In this document: positions 8,603 through 16,758 of the stretch, piece after piece | Layout: each line of letters begins with the position of its first letter | Position numbering within the stretch: position 1 is the first letter of the stretch | Assembly (NCBI GenBank): GCA_046327915.1 | Contig: JAXLXO010000010.1 | Coordinates: 62,001-126,000, forward strand | Origin: VGTK01 sp046327915 | GTDB taxonomy: Bacteria; Desulfobacterota; Binatia; UBA12015 | DNA length: 64,000 bases | Direction: 5' to 3' | Notes under the pieces: model-generated | Told to the model about the DNA's origin: nothing | Databases searched by the model: none | The model's input: only the letters and a program-made list of their open reading frames with translations | Made by a program: the position numbers and the translations under genes

Positions 8603-9310
8603 ATGGCACGGCAGATCGTCGACGACGCGGCCCCCTTCACCGGCTTCGCCGACACGAAGCGGCGCTTCTTCCACACGCTCGCGAAGAACCAGACGCGCGA
8701 CTGGTTCAAGGCGCACGAGGACGAATACCGCCACGGCTGGCTCGAGCCGATGCACGCGCTGCTCTGGGACGTACGCGCGAAGCTCGTGAAGACCTACGGC
8801 GACGCGGCGCTCGATCCGCCCAAGGTGTTCCGCATCCACCGCGACGTGCGCTTCTCGCGAGACAAGGCGCCCTACAAGACGAACATCGGCGGCTTCCTGC
8901 CGATCGCGGGACGCGGCAGCAGCGGCGTGCCCGGTCCGGTCGCGCTCTACGTGCAGCTCGGCACCGAGAACTACGTCGGCGCGGGCAACTGGATCATGGA
9001 GCCGGCGCAGCTCGCCGCGTACCGCGCGGCGCTGCTCGACGAGCGCCGCGGCGGCGAGCTGACGAAGCTGCTCGCGAAGCTCGGCAAGGCCGGCTTCAGC
9101 GCCGGCTCGCACGACGCACTGAAGAAGGTCCCGCGCGGCTTCGCCCCGGAGCACCCGCGCGCCGAGCTCGCCAAGCGCAAGGGCCTCGTGGTCGCGTTCC
9201 CCGCCCTGCCGCCGGAGCTGCTCACGTCGCGGGAACTGGTCGACTGGCTCGCGAAGAACGCGCGCAGCGCCGCAGCACTCGTCGAGTGGCTACGCGGAAC
9301 GGCCGCATGA
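8603..9310 (+). CDS. DUF2461 (TIGR02453) family protein
   Basis: 235-residue soluble protein. The N-terminal block with FHTLAKNQTRDWFKAH and the later VFRIHRDVRFSRDKAPYKT and GGFLPIAGR blocks are typical of DUF2461. Length matches the family. No signal peptide or membrane segment is visible. The function of the family is unknown; neighbours give no clue beyond forming a rightward run with DUF547 and the SGNH hydrolase. Confidence 0.85.
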   Translation: MARQIVDDAAPFTGFADTKRRFFHTLAKNQTRDWFKAHEDEYRHGWLEPMHALLWDVRAKLVKTYGDAALDPPKVFRIHRDVRFSRDKAPYKTNIGGFLPIAGRGSSGVPGPVALYVQLGTENYVGAGNWIMEPAQLAAYRAALLDERRGGELTKLLAKLGKAGFSAGSHDALKKVPRGFAPEHPRAELAKRKGLVVAFPALPPELLTSRELVDWLAKNARSAAALVEWLRGTAA

Positions 9311-9362
9311 CGCCGCGGACGGCTTGACAGCGACGCGTCCGGCGTCGCACCCGTATCGCCCC

Positions 9363-10469
9363 ATGGCCCGCCCGTACCGCTCGGCGATCCTGCTGCCGCT
9401 GCTCGTGTTCGCGTTCCTGCTCGCCGGCATCGAGGTCGGCGTGCGGATGCGCGTGCCACACTTCGCGAGCCGCGATTTCTTCCTCACCCTCTTCGGCGAC
9501 CCGCCGGACAACACGCCGAAGGACCGGCAGCCGCTCTTCGAGGGCGACCCGGTGCTGTTCTGGCGTCTGCGCCCGAATGCGGATCGCGCGATCTGGGACT
9601 TCACCGTCGTGTCGACCAATGCGCAGGGCGTCCGCCACGACCGTCCGCTCGGGAAGAAGCCGCCGGGACGCTTCCGCATCGTCTGCGTCGGCGACTCGGT
9701 GACCTTCGGCTACCGCGTCCCGCTGGTCTTTCCCGACAACCCCGACGCCTACGATCACCAGGACGCGCCGTACGCCGGCCGCCTCGAGCGCATGCTCCGC
9801 GCGCAGTACCCGGGCCGCGACATCGAGGTCGTGGCGCTCGCGGTGCCGGGCTACACGTCGTTCCAGGGACGCATGCTGCTCGAGCAGACGATCGGCTGGC
9901 TCGAGCCCGACGTCGTGATCCTGTCGTTCGGCTTCAACGACGTGGCGCAGCGCCCGCGTCCCGACAACGTCGTGATGGCGCAGGACTCCGTGTCGGTCAC
10001 GCTGCGCCGCGTGCTGAGCTCGAGCCAGGCCCTGCTTCACCTGTGGCGCTGGTACACCGAGCGCGCCGCGCTGAATCCGAAGGCCGAGCAGCCGGTGCCG
10101 GCCGAGCGCGTGTCGCGCGTCGACTACGTCGCGAACATGGACGCGATGGTGCAGCTCGCGCTGCAGCACGGCGCGAAGGTGCTCGTCGTCGGGGCGGTGT
10201 ACCGCGATCGCACGACGAATCCGCAGGAGGCAAACCGCATGGGGCTCTACCGCGCGACGCTGCAGGAGGCGATGCGCATGGAGAACATCCCGTTCCTGCA
10301 GATCGACGAGCTCACCGAGGACGGCGCGCCGGGCAACAAGGAGCTGTTCGGCGAGCACATCCATCCGAGCAGCAACGGCCACCAGCTGATGGCCGAGCGC
10401 ATCCTCGCCACGCTGCGCGAGCGCGGGATGCTGCGGCCGCTCGACGACGGGAGCGTCGCCGGCTCGTGA
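9363..10469 (+). CDS. SGNH/GDSL-type hydrolase with N-terminal membrane anchor
   Basis: 368 residues from ATG 9363; a TTG at 9324 would add 13 residues. A hydrophobic segment at about 8-28 is a signal anchor. The catalytic block I motif is CVGDSVTFG, with the nucleophilic Ser; block III is SFGFNDV with Asn; the C-terminal His is in GEHIHPSSNGH. The residue three before that His is Glu rather than the usual Asp, a conservative change in the catalytic dyad. Family members are extracytoplasmic esterases or polysaccharide O-acetyl transferases/esterases. The substrate cannot be inferred. It converges on the Coq4-like gene. Confidence 0.88.
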   Translation: MARPYRSAILLPLLVFAFLLAGIEVGVRMRVPHFASRDFFLTLFGDPPDNTPKDRQPLFEGDPVLFWRLRPNADRAIWDFTVVSTNAQGVRHDRPLGKKPPGRFRIVCVGDSVTFGYRVPLVFPDNPDAYDHQDAPYAGRLERMLRAQYPGRDIEVVALAVPGYTSFQGRMLLEQTIGWLEPDVVILSFGFNDVAQRPRPDNVVMAQDSVSVTLRRVLSSSQALLHLWRWYTERAALNPKAEQPVPAERVSRVDYVANMDAMVQLALQHGAKVLVVGAVYRDRTTNPQEANRMGLYRATLQEAMRMENIPFLQIDELTEDGAPGNKELFGEHIHPSSNGHQLMAERILATLRERGMLRPLDDGSVAGS

Positions 10470-10493
10470 GGCCGCGTCCCGCGACGCGGGGAC

Positions 10494-11504
10494 TCAGGCG
10501 GCCTGCTCGGCAAGCGGCGGATACACCGGCTCGCGCCCGCGCGGCGGGATGCCGAGCGCGGCGCGCACGTCCGCGATCGGCTCGCGGAAATGGTCCCACG
10601 GATCCCACGTCGTGTCGCCGATGACGTCGCGGTTCACGTGCGAGCCGTGCTCGAGCCCGGCGAACACGGTCGCGGGATCGGCCTGCGACTTCATGCCGGG
10701 AAGAAACGGCGACACGCCGACACCGAGCTCGAACTGCGCGAGCGCGAACATGAGAATGTAGAACGGATCCGCCTTCTCGAGCCCCGCCTGGAACGCGACC
10801 ACCGCGCATTCCTCCTGCGGCGTCGTGCCGTAGCCGCCGAGCACGTGGCAGCAGTCGTGGCGCATCACCGGCGGCGGCGGACCGCCGACCTCGCCCGGAT
10901 ACGAGAAGCCGTTGCGGCGGATGAAGTCCGCGTAGGCGCGTCCGAACGTTCCCTCCGGGTAGTCGTCGAGCTGGTGGTAGCGCGCGGCCGTCGCCTTGTC
11001 GGCGTGGCCGAGTGCGGCCGCGACCGTGTCGAGCACGCCGCGCACGCCCTCGTTCGCGACGTACGCCTTCGCTGCTTGACGGACGAAGGTCCGGCGCGCG
11101 AGGTCGATGCGCACCATGGCGAAGCGCTTCTCGAGCACCTCGCGGAACGTCCGCACGGGCAGCGCCTGGATGCCGAGCGTCGCCGCGGTGGCTTCGAGGT
11201 AGGCGAGACGCTCGGGCGTCGCGTCGCCGTCCATCATCGCGAGCACGGTCATGCCGCGCAGGATGCGCTCGCGCCACTCGGTCTCGGGCACGGCGGTGGC
11301 GAGCTCGGCCGCGCTGATCGGTCGCAGGGCGTCGAGGTCCACGTCGACCTTCATCAGGCTGTCGCGGACGGCGCGCATGACGGAGAACGCGCGCTCGCTC
11401 GGCGGCCCGCCGATGCTGGCAACGGCCTTGAGGCTCGCGAGCCCGGCCCGCGCGATCGCCTCGCGGCGGTCGGCCGGAGGCTGGTGCTTCATGTCGATCG
11501 TCAT
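10494..11504 (-). CDS. TerB-like / Coq4-like fusion protein
   Basis: 336 residues. Residues about 38-130 are all-helical with a TerB-like block (MTVLAMMDGDATPERLAYL). Residues about 185-260 match Coq4: a YPEGTFGRAYADFIRRNGF block, then HDCCH at 216-220 with Glu at 232, giving the HDxxHx11E zinc-binding motif of Coq4. Coq4 organises the ubiquinone biosynthesis complex and has been linked to C1 decarboxylation/hydroxylation. This protein sits downstream of a DUF35 and thiolase-like pair rather than other ubi genes, so its substrate is probably a different polyprenyl, steroid or acyl compound. ATG 11504 is chosen; the frame upstream is just an overlap with the thiolase gene. Confidence 0.8.
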   Translation of the reverse strand: MTIDMKHQPPADRREAIARAGLASLKAVASIGGPPSERAFSVMRAVRDSLMKVDVDLDALRPISAAELATAVPETEWRERILRGMTVLAMMDGDATPERLAYLEATAATLGIQALPVRTFREVLEKRFAMVRIDLARRTFVRQAAKAYVANEGVRGVLDTVAAALGHADKATAARYHQLDDYPEGTFGRAYADFIRRNGFSYPGEVGGPPPPVMRHDCCHVLGGYGTTPQEECAVVAFQAGLEKADPFYILMFALAQFELGVGVSPFLPGMKSQADPATVFAGLEHGSHVNRDVIGDTTWDPWDHFREPIADVRAALGIPPRGREPVYPPLAEQAA

Positions 11505-11540
11505 CGCTGCGCCCTCCCGAGAGGGGTCAGCGGACGTCCC

Positions 11541-11561
11541 GCGGGCCGACTTGAGGCCCGC
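11541..11561 (-). other. Intergenic hairpin
   Basis: GCGGGCC (11541-11547) and GGCCCGC (11555-11561) form a perfect 7-bp stem with a 7-base loop, between the thiolase-like and Coq4-like genes. It has no T-tract, so it is more likely a processing or attenuation structure than a full terminator. Confidence 0.4.
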
Positions 11562-11576
11562 GACGACATGGCGGAC

Positions 11577-11610
11577 GCGACGGCACCGCCCGAAGGAGCG
11601 GTGACGTCGC
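11577..11610 (-). other. Second intergenic hairpin behind the thiolase-like gene
   Basis: GCGACG-gc-ACCGC pairs with GCGGT-ga-CGTCGC around an 8-base loop, giving 11 paired bases with an internal mismatch. It lies 10 bases after the thiolase-like stop on that strand and could set the relative expression of the distal Coq4-like gene. Confidence 0.4.
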
Positions 11611-11620
11611 GCCGCGGGCC

Positions 11621-12784
11621 TCAGCCCTTCTGCAGGATGTGCATCACGCACACGGAGCCGCCACCCATCATGTGGCAGATGCCGTTGCGCGCGTTCGCGA
11701 CCTGGCGCTTGCCGGCCTCGCCGCGCAGCTGCAGCGTGGTCTCCCAGATCTGCGCGAGACCGGTCGGACCGCCCGGGTGACCGCGCGCGATCAGACCGCC
11801 GTCGGTCGAGAACGGCACGCGGCCGCCGAGCTCGAAGTCGCCGCGGTCGATGCACGCCTCCGCCTCGCCCTTGGCGCACATGCCGAGCAGCTCGTAGTAC
11901 TCGAGCTCCTCGATCGCGAAGGCGTCGTGCACCTGCACGAGGTCGATGTCCTTCGGGCCGAGGCCGGCCTGCTCGTAGCAGACCGCCGAGGTGTCGACGG
12001 TCATGCGGCCGGGGCCGACGACCGGGCCCATGAAGAGGTGGCCGCGATCGTAGCGCTCGCTCTGCAGGTCGGACGCCACGACCTTCACCACCGGACGTCC
12101 GGGGTTGAGCTTCTTCGCCATCTCGACCGTACCGACGATCGCGCACGCGGCGCCGTCGCCGATCGGGCACGACATCATCGTCGTCATCGGCCACGCCACC
12201 ATGCGCGAGCCGAGGACCTTCTCGATCGGCACCGGCTTGTCGGGCTGGCGCTGCGCCATCGGGTTGAGCCCGCCGTTGTGCCAGTTCTTCGCCGCGATCT
12301 TCGCGAGATGCTCCGGCTTGGTGCCGCGCTCGTGCATGCGGCGCGTCGCCCACATCGCGAAGAACGCGGCGGGCAGGATCGCGTCCTCGAGGTTCGCCGG
12401 ATCGGTGTTCGCCGAGCTGTCCGACACGATGCCGGTCATCTTGTCGAAGCCGAGCACCATCGCGACGTCGTAGCGGCCGCTCGCGACCGAGCCGACCGCC
12501 TCGTAGAGGCACGCCGAGCCCGTCGCCGACGCGTTGTCGAGACGCTGCACGGGAAGTCCGGTGAGGCCGAACTCCTTCATCACGCGCACGCCGGCCATGA
12601 CGGGCGCGAAGATCTGTCCGACGTACGCGGCGTCGACGTCCTTGAACGAGAGCCCGGCGTCCTTCAGCGCGGCGAGACCCGCGACGCGGCTCATGTCGGC
12701 ATTGGTCGAGTCCGGCCACAGGCCGAAGCGGTGCATGCCGACGCCGAGGATCGCGACCTCGCGTCCGTTCTTCAGAATGCTCAC
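11621..12784 (-). CDS. Thiolase-like protein (SCP2/lipid-transfer type), nucleophile Cys replaced by Ser
   Basis: 387 residues, GTG start whose GTGA overlaps the stop of the upstream DUF35 gene, so the two are translationally coupled. The thiolase fold is clear: N-terminal block, SxTDGG and GHPGGPTG near the C-terminus, and a final MGGGSVCVMHIL. In the usual nucleophile motif (CATG), residue 85 is Ser (SATG). SCP2-type thiolases paired with DUF35 proteins act on CoA esters in steroid and acyl side-chain degradation, for example as retro-aldolases or thiolases. With Ser in place of Cys this one may be a retro-aldolase subunit or a non-thiolytic partner. The C-terminal domain retains two Cys residues. 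Confidence 0.85.
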   Translation of the reverse strand: MSILKNGREVAILGVGMHRFGLWPDSTNADMSRVAGLAALKDAGLSFKDVDAAYVGQIFAPVMAGVRVMKEFGLTGLPVQRLDNASATGSACLYEAVGSVASGRYDVAMVLGFDKMTGIVSDSSANTDPANLEDAILPAAFFAMWATRRMHERGTKPEHLAKIAAKNWHNGGLNPMAQRQPDKPVPIEKVLGSRMVAWPMTTMMSCPIGDGAACAIVGTVEMAKKLNPGRPVVKVVASDLQSERYDRGHLFMGPVVGPGRMTVDTSAVCYEQAGLGPKDIDLVQVHDAFAIEELEYYELLGMCAKGEAEACIDRGDFELGGRVPFSTDGGLIARGHPGGPTGLAQIWETTLQLRGEAGKRQVANARNGICHMMGGGSVCVMHILQKG

Positions 12785-13221
12785 TTCGCACCTCCAGCGA
12801 CCGGCGCGAAGCGCAGGATCACGACGTCCTTGTCACCGTCCTCGCGGATCGGATCGAGCTCGGCGACGAGCGGCATGCCGACCTTGAAGTCCTCCTGCTT
12901 GCCGGCGAGCGGAACCTGCACGCGCGGGCCTTCCGGCAGGTCGACCTGGCCCACGCCGTACCCCGTGCTGTGCTCGACCTTGGTCGAGCCGAACAGCGGG
13001 AAGTGGACGAAGGTGTAGCTGTACAGCGTGCCCTGCGGGCCCAGCATCGCGTCGCCGGTGTTCTCGGACAGGCACTTCGCGCACACGACGCGCTTCGGGA
13101 AGAAGTACTCGCCGCAGTCCTTGCACACCGTGCCCATCAGCTTCGGGGGCTCGGCGGGATTCTCGGGGACGGTGAAGTACCCCTGCTTCAGTGGGCGTCT
13201 CGCCCGCGCAGTTCCGGACAC
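12781..13221 (-). CDS. DUF35 zinc-ribbon/OB-fold protein (thiolase partner)
   Basis: 146 residues. The N-terminal rubredoxin-like zinc ribbon is CKDC followed about 12 residues later by CAKC, and the C-terminal half is an OB-fold beta domain. DUF35 proteins form heteromeric complexes with SCP2-type thiolases or MaoC-like hydratases and help bind acyl-CoA. The GTG at 13221 is chosen because GAGGAGG lies just upstream at 13225-13231; no other start gives a full-length ribbon. The promoter would lie in the palindrome region 13247-13262. Confidence 0.87.
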   Translation of the reverse strand: MSGTARARRPLKQGYFTVPENPAEPPKLMGTVCKDCGEYFFPKRVVCAKCLSENTGDAMLGPQGTLYSYTFVHFPLFGSTKVEHSTGYGVGQVDLPEGPRVQVPLAGKQEDFKVGMPLVAELDPIREDGDKDVVILRFAPVAGGAK

Positions 13222-13246
13222 GTGTCCTCCTCGGTTCGGCGGAATG

Positions 13247-13258
13247 TACCGGACGGTA
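13247..13258. promoter_or_regulatory. TACCG-GA-CGGTA palindrome, candidate TetR-family operator
   Basis: A perfect 5-bp inverted repeat around GA lies between the divergent DUF35 and VWA genes. It overlaps TATACA (13257-13262), a good -10 box for the rightward gene, and the complementary TATACC for the leftward operon. ACCG-N2-CGGT is a frequent TetR-family operator core. No TetR gene is adjacent, so the regulator would act in trans. Confidence 0.5.
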
Positions 13259-13295
13259 TACAAGAGGCGTTCGGGGTGGCAAACGTCTTTCCGTC

Positions 13296-14582
13296 GTGCG
13301 CTCGCACCTGACGAAGTTCGTGACGCGGCTGCGCAAATCGGGCGTGCGCGTATCGGTCGCGGAGACGCTCGACGCCATGGCCGCGGTCTCGGCGACCGGC
13401 CTCGAGCGCGACGTCCTGCGCGAGGCGCTGGCCGCGACGCTGGTGAAGGACGAGGGCGACCGCGCCGCCTTCGACGCGGCCTTCGACGCGCACTTCCCGC
13501 TGCTCGCGGCCGACGGCTCGACCGGCAAGGGGAAGCAGCGCGGTGCGCGGACCGGTGGCGAGGGCGACGCGTCGCAGGCGTCGCGCGCCGGCAGCGGCAC
13601 GGGGAGCGGCGCGGGCTCGTCGTCGCCACCGCCGCGCGACGACGCGACGACCGCGCCGCCGCAGCGCGACACGAAGCCGCGCAGCGCGTCGGCACGTGCG
13701 GGCCGCGGCGAGGAGAACGAGCGGCCGGCGCCCCGCTCCGCCGTGCCGCCGTCACGCGACGCCGCGACCGCGGCGCGACCTCGCGAGCCGCTAGAGCGGG
13801 CGAAGACGGCGTCCGGCGGCGATGCCGAGCGCGAGGCGTCCGAACGCGGCGGAGAGCCGGCGGCGACGCGCGCGCGCATCGCGCGGCGTCCCTTCGCCGA
13901 CCTCGACCCCGACGCGCTCGACGACGCACGCGCCGCGGCGCGCGAGATCGGACGACGCTTCGCGGCGCGCGCGGCGCGGCGCGAGCGGCGCACCCGCCGC
14001 GGCCGCATCGACATCCGCCGCACGATCCGCCGCGCCGTCGCGCGCGGTGGCGCGCTGGTCGACCTGCAGCGTCGCGGACGGCGCCCGGGAAAGCCCGACC
14101 TGGTGGTGCTGTGCGACGTGTCGGGCTCGGTCGCGCGCGCGAGCGACCTTCTGCTGTCGCTGCTCGCGGCGTGCGGCAGCGCGTTCACCAACGTCGCGCG
14201 CTTCGCTTACGTCGACCACCTCGTGCCGGTCGACTACGAGGACGGTCACATCCGCCCCGAGGGCGAGCTCGACCTGTACGGGTTCTCGGATCTGGGCAAC
14301 GTCCTCGCGGAGCTCGAGTCGGCGGCCGGCGAGCGCATCGACCGCCGCACCGTTCTGCTGGTGCTGGGCGACGCGCGCAACAACCGGCGTCCGGCGCGCG
14401 CCGACGTGCTGCGGCGCCTCGCGCGCCGCGCGCGCGCGGTGGTGTGGGCGGTGCCCGAGCCGCGCGCCCGCTGGGACACCGGCGACAGCGCGCTTGCGAG
14501 CTACGCGCCGTCGTGCGATCGCGTGGTCGAGGCGACGTCGCTCGCCGGGCTCGCAGCCGCCATCCGCGAAGCCGCCTCTTGA
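13296..14582 (+). CDS. VWA (CoxE-like) domain protein
   Basis: 428 residues from GTG 13296, the only start downstream of the -10 box at 13257 that keeps the frame. An N-terminal helical region (1-75) is followed by a low-complexity Arg/Ser/Gly/Pro-rich stretch (about 75-195) and then a VWA domain with a complete MIDAS: DVSGS at 274-278 plus later Thr and Asp. CoxE-type proteins usually work with a MoxR AAA+ ATPase to insert metal centres or assemble complexes; no MoxR gene is in this window. It is divergent from the DUF35/thiolase operon and may share its operator. Confidence 0.85.
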   Translation: MRSHLTKFVTRLRKSGVRVSVAETLDAMAAVSATGLERDVLREALAATLVKDEGDRAAFDAAFDAHFPLLAADGSTGKGKQRGARTGGEGDASQASRAGSGTGSGAGSSSPPPRDDATTAPPQRDTKPRSASARAGRGEENERPAPRSAVPPSRDAATAARPREPLERAKTASGGDAEREASERGGEPAATRARIARRPFADLDPDALDDARAAAREIGRRFAARAARRERRTRRGRIDIRRTIRRAVARGGALVDLQRRGRRPGKPDLVVLCDVSGSVARASDLLLSLLAACGSAFTNVARFAYVDHLVPVDYEDGHIRPEGELDLYGFSDLGNVLAELESAAGERIDRRTVLLVLGDARNNRRPARADVLRRLARRARAVVWAVPEPRARWDTGDSALASYAPSCDRVVEATSLAGLAAAIREAAS

Positions 14583-14625
14583 GAGTTCCGCCGGATCTGA
14601 CACAGTGGCTGGCAGAAGGTCAGCT

Positions 14626-15771
14626 ATGGATTCGGATCTGACGCAGCTCGCCGACCTCGCGTACGACGCCGTGATTGCGCCGGGACGGTGGGCGGACTTC
14701 CTGGCGGCGCTGGCGCGCGCCCTCGGCGGAGCGAGCATCGGCATGTCGCTCCGCCACCCTCGGGACGGGAATCCGGGCTGGGTCGTCTTCCACGACGCCG
14801 ACGCGGCCTTCGCGCGCTCCTACGCCGAGCATTTCTTCCGCATCGACCCGTTCCGCGTTCGCTCGGACGCGCTCGAGCCGGGCGGCTGCGAGGTGATGGC
14901 CGGCGGGACGATCGCGGCGGGCGCGGTCGAGAGATCGGAGTTCTACAACGACTGGATGCGGCCGCAGGGCTTCGCGCCCGCGCCGTCGATCGGTCTCACT
15001 CTCGACCGCGACGCGGGCGGCGAGCCGATCGGGATCGGCGTGTTTCGTCCGCGCGGCGCGCGCGCGTACGGCGACCGGGAGGTTCGCCTGCTGCGCGCGC
15101 TGACGCCACACCTGCAGCGCGCGACGCGCACCGCGCTGCAGCTCGCCGACGCCCGCAGCGAACTCGCGGCCACCACGGACGCGCTCGACCTGCTGCCCGT
15201 CGCGGCCGTCCTTCTCGACGCCGAGGGCCGCGTCGTGCGTGCCAACCGGAAGGCGCACGCGCTCGCGGAGCACGGCCGGCCGTTCGTCGCGACGCGCGCG
15301 TCGCTCGCGCTCGATCCCGAGGTGGTCACGGCGCTCCGCCGCGTGGCGGACGAGCCGTCCTCGGGACGCACGATCGTGCGCGGCGCCGGCACCGACGCGG
15401 TGGCCGTGCGGCGCGGCGAGCACCGCGCCCCGCTCTGGCTCCGCCCCGTGCCGTGCTCGTCGTCCGAGGTCGCGGGGATCGACTGTCCGCCGGGATGGCT
15501 CTGGGTGCTGATCGACGATCCCGACGACGCCCCGCTTCCATCGATCGAGGCGCTCACCTCGATGCTCGGGCTCACCAACGCGGAGGCGCGCCTCGCGGCG
15601 CTGCTGGTCACGGGACGGCGGCTCGAGCAGGCCGCGGCCGAGCTCGGCATCGCGCACGAGACGGCGCGCACGCACCTGAAGGCCGCGTTCCGCAAGACCG
15701 GTGCGCGCAGCCAGACGGACCTGGTGCGGCTCGTTCTCAAGCGTCCGCTGCTCGTGCGCCGCGGGTCCTGA
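14626..15771 (+). CDS. LuxR-type helix-turn-helix regulator with N-terminal sensor region
   Basis: 381 residues. The C-terminus (about 300-375) is a GerE/LuxR HTH: LTNAEARLAALLVTG, then LEQAAAELGIAHETARTHL and a terminal helix ending TDLVRLVLK. The N-terminal 180 residues look like a PAS/GAF-type sensory region, with a second small region at about 185-240. No receiver-domain aspartate pattern is visible, so this is not a classic response regulator. Start ATG 14626 is the first in a clean context; upstream in-frame sequence overlaps the VWA gene. No target is evident. Confidence 0.85.
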   Translation: MDSDLTQLADLAYDAVIAPGRWADFLAALARALGGASIGMSLRHPRDGNPGWVVFHDADAAFARSYAEHFFRIDPFRVRSDALEPGGCEVMAGGTIAAGAVERSEFYNDWMRPQGFAPAPSIGLTLDRDAGGEPIGIGVFRPRGARAYGDREVRLLRALTPHLQRATRTALQLADARSELAATTDALDLLPVAAVLLDAEGRVVRANRKAHALAEHGRPFVATRASLALDPEVVTALRRVADEPSSGRTIVRGAGTDAVAVRRGEHRAPLWLRPVPCSSSEVAGIDCPPGWLWVLIDDPDDAPLPSIEALTSMLGLTNAEARLAALLVTGRRLEQAAAELGIAHETARTHLKAAFRKTGARSQTDLVRLVLKRPLLVRRGS

Positions 15772-15815
15772 CGCGCACGATGGCGAGGCCGCGGCGGCTC
15801 CGCTAGAGCCGGCGC

Positions 15816-16190
15816 GTGACCGACTCGAGCGACGCGTCCGGCAGCGGCACCGTGATCCTGCGCGCCGGCGAGCTGCCGCCGGGCAAGTCGCGAAAGTTCT
15901 TCCTCGCGTGCACCGGGCAGCAGCTCGAGTGCTTCGTCGTCAACTACCGCGGTACGCTGCGCGCGTACGTGAACAAGTGCCGCCACGTGCCCATGACGAT
16001 GGACTGGGTCGAGAACCAGTTCTTCGACGAGTCGGGCGACTTCCTGCTGTGCCCGACGCACGGCGCGCTCTACGAGCCCGAAGGGGGCGAGTGCGTGGCG
16101 GGTCCGGCGTGCGGCAAGGCGCTGTTCGCGGTGCCGCTGGTCGAGCGCGGCGACGAGATCGTCGCGCTCTGTCCCGAGGTGTTCGAGTAA
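15816..16190 (+). CDS. Rieske [2Fe-2S] domain protein
   Basis: 124 residues, GTG start. Cluster ligands are C55 and H57 (CRH) and C79 and H82 (CPTH), with GALYEPEGG following as in Rieske ferredoxins. The spacing between the two boxes (about 21 residues) is slightly long because of an insertion after VENQFF. No signal peptide, so it is cytoplasmic. It may serve as a ferredoxin component of an oxygenase; no oxygenase is adjacent. The C-terminal half contains extra Cys residues that are not part of the motif. Confidence 0.85.
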   Translation: MTDSSDASGSGTVILRAGELPPGKSRKFFLACTGQQLECFVVNYRGTLRAYVNKCRHVPMTMDWVENQFFDESGDFLLCPTHGALYEPEGGECVAGPACGKALFAVPLVERGDEIVALCPEVFE

Positions 16191-16217
16191 CTCGGAACAT
16201 CCCGGCGCGAAGCGCGT

Positions 16218-16295
16218 GGCCGAGCGCCACCCAGCGCGGCGAGTGGGGCCCCGCGCGGCTCCGCCGCGTGGGGCGAGGGGTCGCGTGACCCCTCG
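16218..16295 (+). repeat. Intergenic two-hairpin element, copy 1
   Basis: A 78-base element after the Rieske gene. It begins GGCCGAG, continues to GGCGAGTGGGG, then hairpin 1 with loop TCC in GCGGC-tcc-GCCGC, then GGGGCGAG and hairpin 2, AGGGGTC-gcg-tGACCCCT. The last 27 bases are identical to those of copy 3 at 42132-42158, while the stem of hairpin 1 differs on both sides. A transcription terminator, REP-like element or structured RNA are all possible. Confidence 0.6.
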
Positions 16296-16307
16296 GTCGC
16301 TGACCTC

Positions 16308-16568
16308 TTACTCCGGCTCGTCGCCGAAATGCGCGCGAATGATGCGCTGCTTGAGGTAGTCGAGGGTGCCGAGGTCTTCCACGATGTCGCCACCGGTGTC
16401 GTAGAAGAAGATCTCGCCGTTCTTGTTGCGGCCCACGGCGACGAGCCACTCCAGGTCGTCGCGGTCCTCGAGCAGGTAGTTGATCGTCTGCGCGACGCCC
16501 CGCCCGGGGATGATGGTGATCTTCGGTCTGACCGTGGACTTTTCTTGCTTGGCCATCGACTCCGCCAT
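16308..16568 (-). CDS. Small conserved-looking protein of unknown function
   Basis: 86 residues from ATG 16568, or 82 from the more natural-looking ATG 16556 (MAKQEKS). The body has a compact alpha/beta pattern with ITIIPGRG, WLVAVGRNKNGEIFFYD and DLGTLDYLKQRII. No signal or membrane segment. I do not recognise the family. It stands alone on the minus strand between two rightward genes. Confidence 0.6.
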   Translation of the reverse strand: MAESMAKQEKSTVRPKITIIPGRGVAQTINYLLEDRDDLEWLVAVGRNKNGEIFFYDTGGDIVEDLGTLDYLKQRIIRAHFGDEPE

Positions 16569-16758
16569 CCCTCTTGCCGCCGGTGACGCCGGACGCAGCA
16601 CCATGCGCCCCGCCCGATCGGCGGTCACGATAAGGACCCGGGGCTCTCCAAGTCAACCCGCTCCCCGTTGGTGTCACCTTCGGCGGAACCCGCGCCGCGC
16701 GTGAGCGAACGGCGCGTTTTTACGACAACCCGTGTCGCGTGTGGTAGACGAGCCCGCC

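Noticed and set aside
10505..12791. One very long leftward protein covering both the thiolase-like and Coq4-like regions
   Set aside because: The upstream two thirds are a shadow frame of the thiolase gene with Arg-rich nonsense composition; the real start is ATG 11504.
16732..16758. GTG 16732 as the start of the GNAT-like gene
   Set aside because: The extra nine residues add no conserved sequence and ATG 16759 begins right before the first domain strand; the choice remains open but the shorter form is preferred.
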